A stretch of 64,000 nucleotides of DNA, taken from NCBI GenBank assembly GCA_009692205.1, contig SHZR01000007.1:40493-104492 (forward strand), read 5' to 3'. Within the stretch, counting starts at the first letter, position 1; every line of letters begins with the position of its first letter. Position numbers and translations under genes: made by a program. Of the stretch, positions 49,001 to 58,156 are shown in pieces. A model generated the notes under the pieces. It ran no database searches and was not told where the DNA came from. It was given only the letters and a program-made list of their open reading frames with translations. Source of the DNA: Gemmatimonadota bacterium (lineage in GTDB: Bacteria > Gemmatimonadota > Gemmatimonadetes > Longimicrobiales > Gaopeijiaceae).

Positions 49001-49086
49001 ACTCGCGCATCGTCCCCCTGCGTCGCGCCGTGCACGACGCTGCCGCGCTGGCGATCACCGACCGACCGGTCGAACGACGCCCATGA
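46027..49086 (+). CDS. Lipoprotein fusion: NagZ-type GH3 glucosaminidase plus serine beta-lactamase/transpeptidase-like domain
   Basis: 1019 residues from a TTG overlapping the upstream gene. Lipobox LLGLISCAS. The GH3 part has KHFPGHGDTGTDSH (His235, Asp241) and nucleophile Asp321 in FTDALTM. After about residue 640 begins a class C beta-lactamase-like domain with S-V-S-K at 702-705 (SxxK), Y-S-D at 792-794 (YxN-like) and H-T-G at 961-963 (KTG-like). All catalytic residues of both domains are intact. The fusion would combine sugar removal with hydrolysis of a peptide or ester bond. Similar fusions occur in other Gram-negative phyla. Confidence 0.94.
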   Translation: MTGSARSLWAGALLLGLISCASGPGADGEPLSPAASLDRDARTWVERTLAELSDEELIGQLVIEWIPGGYASESSADFASLERLVVEDRIGGVLPSIGTPHSYAAKLNALQALAEVPLLVVSDFENGGPGMRINGSYALPSMLPQGGGTVFPPTMAFGAIVDPRFAFEYGRITALEARASGVHLLFAPVLDVNSNPDNPVIATRSFGADPAAVAELGAAFVRGARAGGSFATGKHFPGHGDTGTDSHVGLPVVAADRARLDQVELVPFVRAIEEGVDAIMTAHVQVPGVLGVGAPPATLSPEFLTGLLRQDLGFKGLLFTDALTMRAITDMYGRGEEAVRAVEAGADVILSPANVREAMSAMGAALATGRLTRARLEESGRRLLEMKARLGLHRERLVSLDRVSEVVGSGAHLAFADSAASRSITLVRDEEGLVPLAAVVAGRTAHVVYAPSSMLWAGRVFSPGLAQRVADVAEVRLDERSDSSAFAAAREVLEGSARVVVSAYVPPSAGSRPEALPTRLRELIGSSAAARPTILVSFGSPYLLAAVPEVRSYLIAWGDREVSQRAAIAALVGEQPIGGRLPIPLPPFHALGEGLDRAQVVAPVAIAAATDPLAAAGIVAGGSRRPGGEVQSLAAPADVGMSAEGLARVDSILLAAIADSAASGAALAIGRHGRLVALRGFGELAYGSGRPATPTSLFDLASVSKVVGTTSAAMLLVAEGRLDLDATVVSYLPWWSRGDPRKDAVTVRQLLLHRAGLAPFRQWFFDLEGVEAYKDAAADEPLVSEPGTVTTYSDIGAMTLGWVIEEVAGPLDELLEHRLFAPLGMRETRYRPGSELLPRIAATELDTVWRQELVWGRVHDENADAMGGVAGHAGLFSTAVDLSVFARAMLNGGTAPACLPPGDGGEPCPVARAQSRALFDPVVLRAFTARYDGTSSRALGWDTPSEASSAGDYFTARAFGHTGFTGTSLWMDPELDLWVVLLTNRVHPTRENSRIVPLRRAVHDAAALAITDRPVERRP

Positions 49087-49102
49087 CGCTCGGGGTCGCT
49101 CG

Positions 49103-50020
49103 GTGACGTTCGCGATCGGGGTGGACGGAGGAGGAACGCACGCTCGCGCCGTGATCGTGGACGAGCGCGGACGGGAGATCGCTCGCGCCGAGGCGCCGGG
49201 CGTCGTGGTGTCGCTGCGGGCACCTGAGGCCGCGGCCGCAGCGGTGGCGAAGGCCGTCCGGGGAGCTGCTGACGCGGGCCGCGTGAGGCTCCCGGGGGCG
49301 ACGCTGTGGGCGGGTCTCGCGGGCGCGGGCCACGAGGCCTCGCGCCTGGGGGTCGAACGCGCGCTGGCGAACGCTGGGCTCGCGGGCCGCGTCCGTGTGG
49401 GGACGGACGTCGAGGCCGCGTTCCACGCCGCTTTTCCCGAGGGGCCGGGCCTCATGCTCATTGCGGGGACTGGGTCGATCGCGTGGGGGCGTGCGCCGGC
49501 GGGCGACCTGTGCAGGGTGGGCGGCTGGGGGCAGCAGCTCGGCGACGAGGGCAGCGGCTACGCGATCGGGCTCGCGGCGGTTCGGGCGGTGGCCCGTGCG
49601 GAGGACGAGCGGACGGGCCCGACGAGCCTCCGCGCCGCGGTGCTCACCGCGCTCCAGTTGCCGAGCTCGGGTGACCTGATTCCCTGGATCGCGGCCGCGA
49701 CCAAGGGCGAGGTGGCCGCGCTGGTTCCCGTCGTGCTCCAGTGCGCCAAATTGGGCGATACCGCGGCGCACTCGATCTTCAGGGAGGCCGTCTCGGACCT
49801 CGAGGCACACATCGCCGCGCTGCTGCACCGGACCGGTCCTTGGGCATCGCCGCCGGAGCTCCTGCTCTCGGGCGGGCTCGTCGGTCGGGGCGGTACTCTG
49901 CGCGAAGCGCTCGTCGAGCGTCTCGCGACGCACCCCGTCGTGCTCCGGCTCGACGAGGTCGACGCCGCGGTCGGAGCGGCCATGCTCGCGCTCACCGCCC
50001 TCCGCGGGACCGCTCCCTAG
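49103..50020 (+). CDS. BadF/BadG-family N-acetylglucosamine (or MurNAc) kinase
   Basis: 305 residues from a GTG. ASKHA ATPase motifs: GVDGGGTHARAVIVD, LIAGTGSIAWG and GQQLGDEGSGYAIG. These match the BadF/BadG/BcrA family, whose characterised sugar members phosphorylate GlcNAc or MurNAc (MurK). Lying 16 bp after the NagZ fusion, it most likely phosphorylates the amino sugar released outside and imported. No transporter or MurQ etherase is in the window. Confidence 0.88.
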   Translation: MTFAIGVDGGGTHARAVIVDERGREIARAEAPGVVVSLRAPEAAAAAVAKAVRGAADAGRVRLPGATLWAGLAGAGHEASRLGVERALANAGLAGRVRVGTDVEAAFHAAFPEGPGLMLIAGTGSIAWGRAPAGDLCRVGGWGQQLGDEGSGYAIGLAAVRAVARAEDERTGPTSLRAAVLTALQLPSSGDLIPWIAAATKGEVAALVPVVLQCAKLGDTAAHSIFREAVSDLEAHIAALLHRTGPWASPPELLLSGGLVGRGGTLREALVERLATHPVVLRLDEVDAAVGAAMLALTALRGTAP

Positions 50021-50036
50021 AAGGGTCGGCCAGGGT

Positions 50037-50849
50037 TCAGCCCGATCCCAACGCCGCGCGCAACGCGGCCAGCATCTCGTTGCCGTTCGCCCCCCGCACC
50101 GCACCCGGCGCCAGCCCGAGCTCACGCCCGTCCGGCCCGGTCAGCACCCCGCCGGCCTCGCGCACCAGCACGATTCCCGCGGCGAAGTCCCACGGCATGA
50201 GGACCTCCTCCCAGAAGGCGTCGAGGGATCCCTGCGCCAGGAAGCAGAAGTCGAGCGCGGCCGACCCCGCGCGGCGCACGCCCGCCGAGCCCCGGAGCAC
50301 GCGGTCGAGCTGCCCGAGGTAGGCGGGCATGAGGTCAAGCTTCTTGAACGGAAAGCCCGTCCCGACGAGGGCGTCCTGGAAGCGCCGACGATCCGAGACG
50401 CGAATGCGCCGGCCCCCCTTGAAGGCTCCTTCCCCGTCGCTCGCCCACCACCGCTCGCCGCTCGATCCGGACACCACGGCCCCCGCCACGGGTCGCCCCT
50501 CGACGGCGACGGCCACCGACGCGCAATGGAACGGATGGCCGTGCAGGAAGTTGGTCGTGCCGTCGAGCGGATCCACGATCCAGAGCGGGCGACCGTCCCA
50601 ACGCCGCAACCGCGCCTCGACGCTTTCCCCGTCCTCCTCGGCCAGGATGTCGTGGTTGGGGTGGCGCTCCCGAATCACCGCCAGCGCCGCGTCCTGCGCG
50701 TCCAGGTCCGTCTGCGAGACGTAGTCCGCGCGGGCCTTTTCCACGACGCCTTTCGCGACCGCACCTGTCGCTAGCTGGGCTGCGTCTCGTCGCTGCACCC
50801 GCGCCGCTGCTTCGGCCGCGTCGAGGGCCGTCCGCAATAGTGGGTTCAC
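50037..50849 (-). CDS. suhB: Inositol monophosphatase-family phosphatase
   Basis: 270 residues from a GTG. Metal-site motifs: ILAEEDGE, WIVDPLDGTTNFLHGHPF and PWDFAAGIVLVREAGG. The family dephosphorylates inositol phosphate, but members also act on 3'-phosphoadenosine phosphate or histidinol phosphate, so the symbol is provisional. It diverges from trpS and converges on the kinase gene. Confidence 0.93.
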   Translation of the reverse strand: MNPLLRTALDAAEAAARVQRRDAAQLATGAVAKGVVEKARADYVSQTDLDAQDAALAVIRERHPNHDILAEEDGESVEARLRRWDGRPLWIVDPLDGTTNFLHGHPFHCASVAVAVEGRPVAGAVVSGSSGERWWASDGEGAFKGGRRIRVSDRRRFQDALVGTGFPFKKLDLMPAYLGQLDRVLRGSAGVRRAGSAALDFCFLAQGSLDAFWEEVLMPWDFAAGIVLVREAGGVLTGPDGRELGLAPGAVRGANGNEMLAALRAALGSG

Positions 50850-50901
50850 GGGTCAGCGAGCGGGGGGATCGGCGTCGCGCGGAGGTGCCGCGCCGTTCGG
50901 A

Positions 50902-50914
50902 GGGTCACTAAGTT
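50902..50914 (+). promoter_or_regulatory. Shared box before trpS
   Basis: GGGTCACTAAGTT ends five bases before the trpS ATG. It matches, with one change, the box before pilT at 51954-51966. TAAGTT within it may be the -10. Confidence 0.4.
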
Positions 50915-50919
50915 AGCGA

Positions 50920-51936
50920 ATGACCAAGCCTACCGCGCCGCGTCGGAAGCGCGTCTTCAGCGGAATGCAGCCGTCCGGGGAAGCCCACCTCGGCAACTAC
51001 CTCGGCGCCCTCCGGCGCTGGGTGGAGATGCAGGACCAGTACGATTGCCTCTGGTGCATCGTGGACGACCACGCGATCACGGCCGGGGGGAATCCGAAGG
51101 ACATGCCGAGGAACGTGCTCGACTTGGCCGTCTCGTTTCTCGCGGTCGGGCTCGACCCTGAGAAGTCGATCATCTTCGTGCAGTCGGACGTGCACGAGCA
51201 CACGGAGCTCGCGTGGCTCTTCAACGCGGTCACCCCGGTCGGCGAACTCGAGCGCATGACGCAGTACAAGGACAAGTCGCAGCGCTTCGAGTCCATTCCG
51301 GCCGGCATCTTCAACTATCCCATCCTCCAGGCTGCCGACATCCTGCTCTACAAGGCAGACGCCGTGCCGGTGGGAGAGGATCAGCGGCAGCACCTCGAAC
51401 TCACGCGCGAGATCGCGCGGAAGTTCAACGCAACCTACGGCGACACGTTTCCGGAGACCGACCCGCTCATCGACGAGAGCGTCGGCCGCATCATGGGTCT
51501 CGACGGCGAGGCCAAGATGAGCAAGTCGCTCGGCAACACCGTGGGGATCCTCGCGGAGCCGGCTGCCGTGTGGGACCGGGTGCGCACGGCGGTCACCGAC
51601 CCCCAGCGCGTGCGCCGCTCCGACCCCGGCCGGCCAGAGATCTGCAACGTGTTCACGCTGCACAAGTTCTTCACCGACGCGGCGACCCGGGCGGACATCG
51701 AGAACAAGTGCCGCGCTGCCGAGATCGGCTGCGTGGACTGCAAGCGCATCCTCTCGGACAACATCGCCCAAGCGTTCGGGCCGTTCCGGGAGCGCGCAGC
51801 GCACTACCGGGCGCATCCAGAGGAGATCCGGCGCGTGCTCTCCGAGGGCGCCGAGCGGGCCAGAGTGATCGCGAGGGGGACGATGGCGGAAGTGCGGCAG
51901 AAGATGGGTCTCGACTGGCGGGCGGCGATCGACTGA
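50920..51936 (+). CDS. trpS: Tryptophanyl-tRNA synthetase
   Basis: 338 residues. The class I HIGH-type motif is in GMQPSGEAHLGNYLGAL and the KMSKS loop is at 199-203. VGEDQRQHLELTREIA and RQKMGL near the C-terminus are family hallmarks. It charges tRNA-Trp. It stands 64 bp before pilT. Confidence 0.98.
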   Translation: MTKPTAPRRKRVFSGMQPSGEAHLGNYLGALRRWVEMQDQYDCLWCIVDDHAITAGGNPKDMPRNVLDLAVSFLAVGLDPEKSIIFVQSDVHEHTELAWLFNAVTPVGELERMTQYKDKSQRFESIPAGIFNYPILQAADILLYKADAVPVGEDQRQHLELTREIARKFNATYGDTFPETDPLIDESVGRIMGLDGEAKMSKSLGNTVGILAEPAAVWDRVRTAVTDPQRVRRSDPGRPEICNVFTLHKFFTDAATRADIENKCRAAEIGCVDCKRILSDNIAQAFGPFRERAAHYRAHPEEIRRVLSEGAERARVIARGTMAEVRQKMGLDWRAAID

Positions 51937-51953
51937 ATCGCCTTCCCCGGACC

Positions 51954-51966
51954 GGGTCACTATGTT
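51954..51966 (+). promoter_or_regulatory. Shared box before pilT
   Basis: GGGTCACTATGTT differs from the trpS box in one base. TATGTT may be a -10, giving a leader of about 30 bases. Confidence 0.4.
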
Positions 51967-52000
51967 CGTGGAATAGCCTCACGGTTTGCGGAGGGTCGAC

Positions 52001-53158
<1,158 letters not shown>

Positions 53159-53169
53159 GTCGCTGACGC

Positions 53170-54090
53170 ATGGGCGTCCACTCCGTCGATCTCAGGGGGA
53201 CGTTCCTCCCCGTCACGACTCCCTTCGATCCCGTCACGGGCGACGTCGACGTCGTCGCGTTCCGCGCCAACCTGAGGCACTGGTTCCAGAGCCCCATCGC
53301 GGGCATCCTGATCGGCGGCACGACGGGGGAAGGGGTCCTGCTCGACGACCCGGAGCTCGTGAAGCTCCTCGAGGCGGCCGCCGCCGTGATGCCGGCGGGG
53401 TCGGTTCTGATCGCAGGGACGGGCGCGGAGAGCACGCGACGGACGATCCGGCTGTCGCGCGAGGCGGCGGCCGCGGGCGCAGACGTGGCGCTCGTCAGTC
53501 CTCCGGCGTTCTTCAAGGGCGCGATGACGCCCGAGGCGCTGGCTCGTCACTACCGGGCCGTGGCCGACGCGTCGCCGATTCCCGTGATCGTCTATCAAGT
53601 GCCGCTGCGCATGAGCACGCTCGACCTCCCGACGGGCCTGGTGGCCGAGCTCTCCCACCACGGCAACATCGCCGGCATCAAGGACTCGCGCGGGAAGCTC
53701 GATCTCGTCGGAGAGCTCGTCGAGCAGTGCCAGGAGGGCTTCCACGTGCTGGTCGGGAATGGGGCGCTCCTCTACGCGGCCCTGGAGACGGGAGCGGCCG
53801 GCGGCGTCGTCGCCGTGGGCCTCCTCGCGACGGCCGCCGCCGCAGGCATTCCCGCGGCGTACCGCGAAGGTAGGAAGGCGGATGCGGGGCGAATGCAGGA
53901 GCGCATCGCGCCCCTCCACCAACAGATCGTCTCCGAGATGGGCATCTCGGGAGTGAAGGCTGCGCTCGACCTCTTGGGACTCCACGGGGGCGTGCCGAGA
54001 CCTCCGCTCTCGCCCGCCTCGGCGGACCGCGTGGAGGCGATCCGGCGGATCCTTGGAACCGCGGAACTTCTTCCCCACGCCCGCGTTTGA
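53170..54090 (+). CDS. DapA-superfamily aldolase, resembling 4-hydroxy-2-oxoglutarate aldolase
   Basis: 306 residues, a TIM barrel. The YxVP motif is VYQVPLRM and the Schiff-base lysine is in GIKDSRGK. GGTTGEGVLL lies near residues 45-54. Several segments (IAGTGAEST, GISGVKAALDLLGLHGG followed by RPPL) recall the mammalian HOGA1 type more than DapA, so it may cleave 4-hydroxy-2-oxoglutarate or a similar keto acid rather than make dihydrodipicolinate. It follows pilT by 11 bp. Confidence 0.85.
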   Translation: MGVHSVDLRGTFLPVTTPFDPVTGDVDVVAFRANLRHWFQSPIAGILIGGTTGEGVLLDDPELVKLLEAAAAVMPAGSVLIAGTGAESTRRTIRLSREAAAAGADVALVSPPAFFKGAMTPEALARHYRAVADASPIPVIVYQVPLRMSTLDLPTGLVAELSHHGNIAGIKDSRGKLDLVGELVEQCQEGFHVLVGNGALLYAALETGAAGGVVAVGLLATAAAAGIPAAYREGRKADAGRMQERIAPLHQQIVSEMGISGVKAALDLLGLHGGVPRPPLSPASADRVEAIRRILGTAELLPHARV

Positions 54091-54136
54091 TCGGCACGTC
54101 TCTCCCAACTCTCCGGTCTTCACCCATGGGCCGTCC

Positions 54137-56761
54137 ATGACCTTCCCCCGGTCGATGTCGATGCGCGGCGCTTGGGCGCCGGTCCTTCTGGCTCTCCTTC
54201 CTTCGCTGCTGGCGGCTTAGGCGCCGATCGCCGCCGGGCGAGCGGTGACGGGACGGCTGACTGCCACCGACCCCACGCTTGCGGACGGCTCGCACTATCA
54301 GCTCTATCAGTATCGGGGCCAGCCCGGTGAGCGCCTCCAGATCACGATGCGCTCCAGCGCGTTCGACACCTTCGTGGCCGGCGGGACCATGCAGGGTAGC
54401 GAGCTCGACGCAGCCGACTCGGACGACGACAGCGGTGGTGGCACGGACTCGCAGCTCACTGTGACCCTGGGCCCATCGGGCAGCTATGTGATTCGCGCGA
54501 ACTCTCTCTCGGCGGGTCAAACCGGCGACTACACGCTGACGGTGGAACTGCTAGGGGGAGGGGGCGGCTCCCCCGTGAGCACCCCGGGTGCCGCGGCGGG
54601 AGCACAAACGATCGCGGCCGGGCAGACGGTGAGCTCCCGCTTCGAGGCGAGCGATCCCCTGCTGCCCGACGGCTCCCACTACGAGACGTACGTGTACCGA
54701 GGCCAGCCGGGCGAGCAGATCTCCGTCCTGATGCAGTCCTCCGACTTCGACGCGTACCTCGCGGGTGGCACGCCGCAGGGGGCCGCCATCGATGCCGACG
54801 AGTTCGACGACGACAGCGGCGGCGGCAGAGACGCGATGCTCTCCGTGACGGTCCCTTCGAGCGGCGTCTATGGAATCCGCGCCAACGCGCTCGCCGCGGG
54901 CGTCACCGGGGCGTTCACCCTCACGGTGCAGGCGGCGGGGGGAGCGGCCGGCGGAGGAGCGCGGACCGTGAGTCCGGGCGAGACGGTTGGCGGCCGGCTC
55001 CAGGAGTCCACTCCCACGCTCGGTGACGGATCCCACTACGACACGTACTACGTCGACGCTCGTGCCGGCGATCGCCTGTTCGTCACGATGACCTCGGGCG
55101 ATTTCGACGCGTATCTGCGGTGGGGACGCGAGCAGGGCGGTGATTTCGAAACGCTCCTGTTCGACGACGACGGCGCCGGGGGCACGAACGCGCGGCTCGA
55201 GATCGCCGTCGAGACGACCGGGCGCTACACGATTCACGCCAACTTGTTTGCCGCCGACCTCACGGGCTCCTACACGCTCGCGATCGAATCCATGGGCGGC
55301 GGCACCGCGGGTCTGCCCGCGGTCACGCTCGGCCAGACGGTATCGGGGAGGCTCGACTCGACCGATCCGGTCCTCGGGGACAACTCGCACTACGAGTGCT
55401 ACGCCTACCAAGGGCGGGCGGGCGAGCAGGTGCTCGTGACGCTGCGATCGGGGGATTTCGACGCCTACCTGGCTGTCGGAAGGCTGGCGGGCGGAGCGTT
55501 CCAGTCCTCGGAGAGCAACGACGACGGCGCGGGCGGCACCGACGCGCAGCTCTTGGCCACGCTCGGCGCCGATGGGGTTCTGGCCATCCAGGCCAACTCG
55601 CTGGGTGCGGGTCAGGCAGGCTCCTTCACGCTGAACATCGCGGCGGCCTCGGGCGGGGGGACGACCACGCCCGCGAACCTCCCGCCCGGCGCACGGGTGG
55701 TGGCCGCGGGGCAGAGCATCACCGGCGCGCTCCGGACCTCCGACCCGATGATGGCCGATAGCTCGTTCTACAACGACTACATCTACACGGGATCGCCCGG
55801 CGACCGCGTGCGCGTCTCGCTCACCTCAGGCGAGTTCGACGCCTTCCTCCAGTGGGGGCGGATCGACGGCACCGCCTTCTCGTCGGACGCCTACGACGAC
55901 GATGGTGCGGGTGGCACGAATGCCCAGGTCGACGCGACCGTGGACGGTTCGGGGACGTATGCCGTTCGCGTGAACAGCTTCGGCGCGGGCGCCACCGGTG
56001 CGTATACGCTGGCCGTCGAGAGGCTCACCGGCCCGGCACCCGTGGCCAGCGCGCCGGTCGCGGGTTCGGCGGGCAAGTGGCACTTCGCCTACATCGACTC
56101 GCCCAACCCGGACTACCGCCCGCTCGGTCAGCGGGCGAAGCAGTTGGGTGTGCTCGAGCAGATCACGGCCGACATGTCGACGCGCTTCCTGCTGCCGCGT
56201 GACATCGCCATGACGTTCGACGAGTGCGGGATGGTCAACGCGTTCTACAGCCCGAGCGAATCGTCGATCACGTTCTGCTACGAGCTGCTCTCGCTGCTGG
56301 CCGAAACGTTCCTCCCCGCCGACGGCAGTTGGAGCCAGGAGGCGCAGGACCAGATCTCCGGAGCCATCTGGTTCATTCTGATGCACGAGGTCGGTCACGC
56401 GCTCGTGCACGTGCTGGACCTCCCGATCACCGGGCGCGAAGAAGACGTGGCGGATCAGCTCGCGGTCGTCACCTTGATGGAGGCGGGGGAGAAGGGTGCC
56501 AACGCGGCCTACGCCGGAACGCTCGCGATCCAACCGTCCACCAGCGCGTTCGAGCAGTACGAGTTCGCCGACGAGCATTCGCTCGGACCTGTGCGCCTCT
56601 TCAACGTCCTCTGCTGGATCTACGGCTCCGACCCCGACAAGTACGCGCCGATCGTGACGGACGGCCACCTGCCCGAGGAGCGCGCCCAGCGCTGCCCTGG
56701 CGAGTGGGACCGCATGGCCAAGTCCTGGCAGCGGTTGCTCCAGCCGTACTCGGTCCAGTGA
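54137..56761 (+). CDS. Secreted DUF4344 metallopeptidase-like protein with five PPC-type repeats, interrupted by an in-frame amber codon
   Basis: The frame starts at ATG 54137 with a signal peptide (PVLLALLPSLLAA). Codon 28 is TAG (54218-54220), just where other secreted proteins here have Gln after A-A. Reading continues without another stop for 846 codons. If read from the first later start, GTG 54245, the product is 838 residues without a signal. Five PPC-like repeats follow (about 54245-56030), then a DUF4344 domain with HEVGH (His750 counted from ATG). A CAG-to-TAG change, sequencing error or amber read-through are the possible explanations. Protein-level conservation after the TAG argues that the body is a real gene. 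Confidence 0.85.
54245..56030 (+). repeat. Five tandem PPC-like protein repeats
   Basis: Five repeats of about 110 codons each contain an S-H-Y (or S-F-Y) motif, a G-D/E-x-x-x-V segment, F-D-A-Y-L or close variant, an acidic D-D-D/D-D-G-x-G-G turn, and a Y-T-L end. The acidic turns look suited to calcium. Divergence between copies rules out a recent duplication. Confidence 0.8.
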
Positions 56762-56765
56762 GGCG

Positions 56766-56793
56766 TTGACTCCGCCCACTCGGCGTGTAGCTT
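56766..56793 (+). promoter_or_regulatory. Candidate purA promoter
   Basis: TTGACT at 56766-56771 and TAGCTT at 56788-56793 with 16 bp between. It lies upstream of the hairpin at 56818-56856, so a transcript from it must pass the hairpin to reach purA. A GATATATC palindrome follows at 56803-56810. Confidence 0.5.
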
Positions 56794-56817
56794 CCTCCAA
56801 AGGATATATCAGCCAAC

Positions 56818-56856
56818 GGGCCCATCCCCCTCGGGGGGTGGGCCCGCTCGCTTTTT
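56818..56856 (+). terminator. Intrinsic terminator or attenuator in the purA leader
   Basis: A 12-bp GC stem pairs 56818-56829 with 56834-56845 (one T-G wobble, four-base loop) and is followed by TTTTT at 56852-56856. It ends only ten bases before the purA ATG and overlaps its ribosome binding region, so it can end the upstream gene and also gate purA. Confidence 0.8.
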
Positions 56857-56866
56857 GGGGGAATCG

Positions 56867-58156
56867 ATGCCTGAACAGGGTGCCTGCACCGTAGTCGTCG
56901 GCTGCCAGTGGGGGGACGAGGGCAAGGGGAAGATCGTCGACGTTCTCGCCGAGGACGTCGATATCGTCGCGCGCTACCAGGGTGGCGCGAACGCGGGGCA
57001 TACCGTGAAGGTCGGAGACGACATGTTCGTGCTCCACCAGATTCCCTCGGGGATCCTGCACGCCGGCAAGCGCTGTCTGCTCGGCAACGGCGTGGTGCTG
57101 GACATGCAGCAGTTCTTCCAGGAGTATGACGCCCTCGTCGCGCGCGGTATCGCGATGGACGGCCGTGTGGGCGTGAGCCTGCGCGCGCAGCTCCTGCTCC
57201 CGTACCACCGGCTCCTCGATCAGGCCTCGGAGAGCTCGGCCGCCGAGCCGATCGGCACGACAGGTCGGGGAATCGGGCCGGCGTACGAGGACAAGGCCGG
57301 ACGGCGCGGCGTGCGCGTGGCCGACCTCGGAAACCCGGAGCGGCTCGCGAAGCGGGTGGGGGCGGCGCGTGATAGGACGGGGCGCCGCGTGGAGCAGTTC
57401 GGCGCCACCGGTCCGGTGGATCTCGACCGCGCGATCGACGAGGCACTCGCGCTGGGCGAGCGCCTACTCGGGCTCGCGACGGACACCGGCGTGGAGATCA
57501 CCACCGCGCTCAAGGCCGGCCGTCGCGTGCTGCTCGAGGGCGCGCAGGGCACGGCGCTCGACCTCGACCATGGTACGTATCCATTCGTGACATCGTCGAA
57601 CACCACCGCGGCAGCGGCCGCCACGGGGACCGGCATCGGCCCGACCGCGATCGACGCGGTCATCGGGGTCGTGAAGGCGTATACGACGCGGGTCGGCGAG
57701 GGCCCGCTTCCGACGGCGTTCGATCCCGAGATGGACGAGAGGGTCCGTCAGCTCGGCGGCGAGTTCGGCGCGACCACGGGTCGCCCGAGGCGCTGCGGGT
57801 GGTTCGACTCCGTCATCACGCGCTTCGCGGCGCAGGTGAACGGACTCACCGGTGTGGCGATCACCAAGCTCGACGTGCTCGACACATTGCCCGAGCTGCG
57901 AGTGGCGACCGCCTACCGGCTACCGAACGGCACCGTCACCGAGAGCTTCCCGGCGGACACCTGGTCACTGACCGGGGTCGAACCGGTCTACGAGACGCTG
58001 CCCGGCTGGCAGGCCCCCACGCACGATGTGCGTCGCGTGTCCGACCTTCCCGCCAAAGCGCGCGCCTACCTCGATCGCATCGAGGAACTCACGGGCGCGC
58101 CGGTGCAGTGGATCTCGGTCGGGACCAAGCGCAATCAGATCATCCCGGTCGGCTAG
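56867..58156 (+). CDS. purA: Adenylosuccinate synthetase
   Basis: 429 residues from ATG 56867 with GGGGGA upstream. Signatures: VVGCQWGDEGKGKIVD, GGANAGHTV, LLEGAQGTALDLDHGTYP and TGRPRRCGWFD. It joins IMP and aspartate using GTP, the first step from IMP to AMP. The TAG stop shares the palindrome CTAG with the stop of the convergent minus-strand gene. Confidence 0.98.
   Translation: MPEQGACTVVVGCQWGDEGKGKIVDVLAEDVDIVARYQGGANAGHTVKVGDDMFVLHQIPSGILHAGKRCLLGNGVVLDMQQFFQEYDALVARGIAMDGRVGVSLRAQLLLPYHRLLDQASESSAAEPIGTTGRGIGPAYEDKAGRRGVRVADLGNPERLAKRVGAARDRTGRRVEQFGATGPVDLDRAIDEALALGERLLGLATDTGVEITTALKAGRRVLLEGAQGTALDLDHGTYPFVTSSNTTAAAAATGTGIGPTAIDAVIGVVKAYTTRVGEGPLPTAFDPEMDERVRQLGGEFGATTGRPRRCGWFDSVITRFAAQVNGLTGVAITKLDVLDTLPELRVATAYRLPNGTVTESFPADTWSLTGVEPVYETLPGWQAPTHDVRRVSDLPAKARAYLDRIEELTGAPVQWISVGTKRNQIIPVG

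Noticed and set aside
47287..49461. 724-codon open frame on the minus strand
   Set aside because: Opposite the NagZ/beta-lactamase fusion and the kinase; no recognisable motif.
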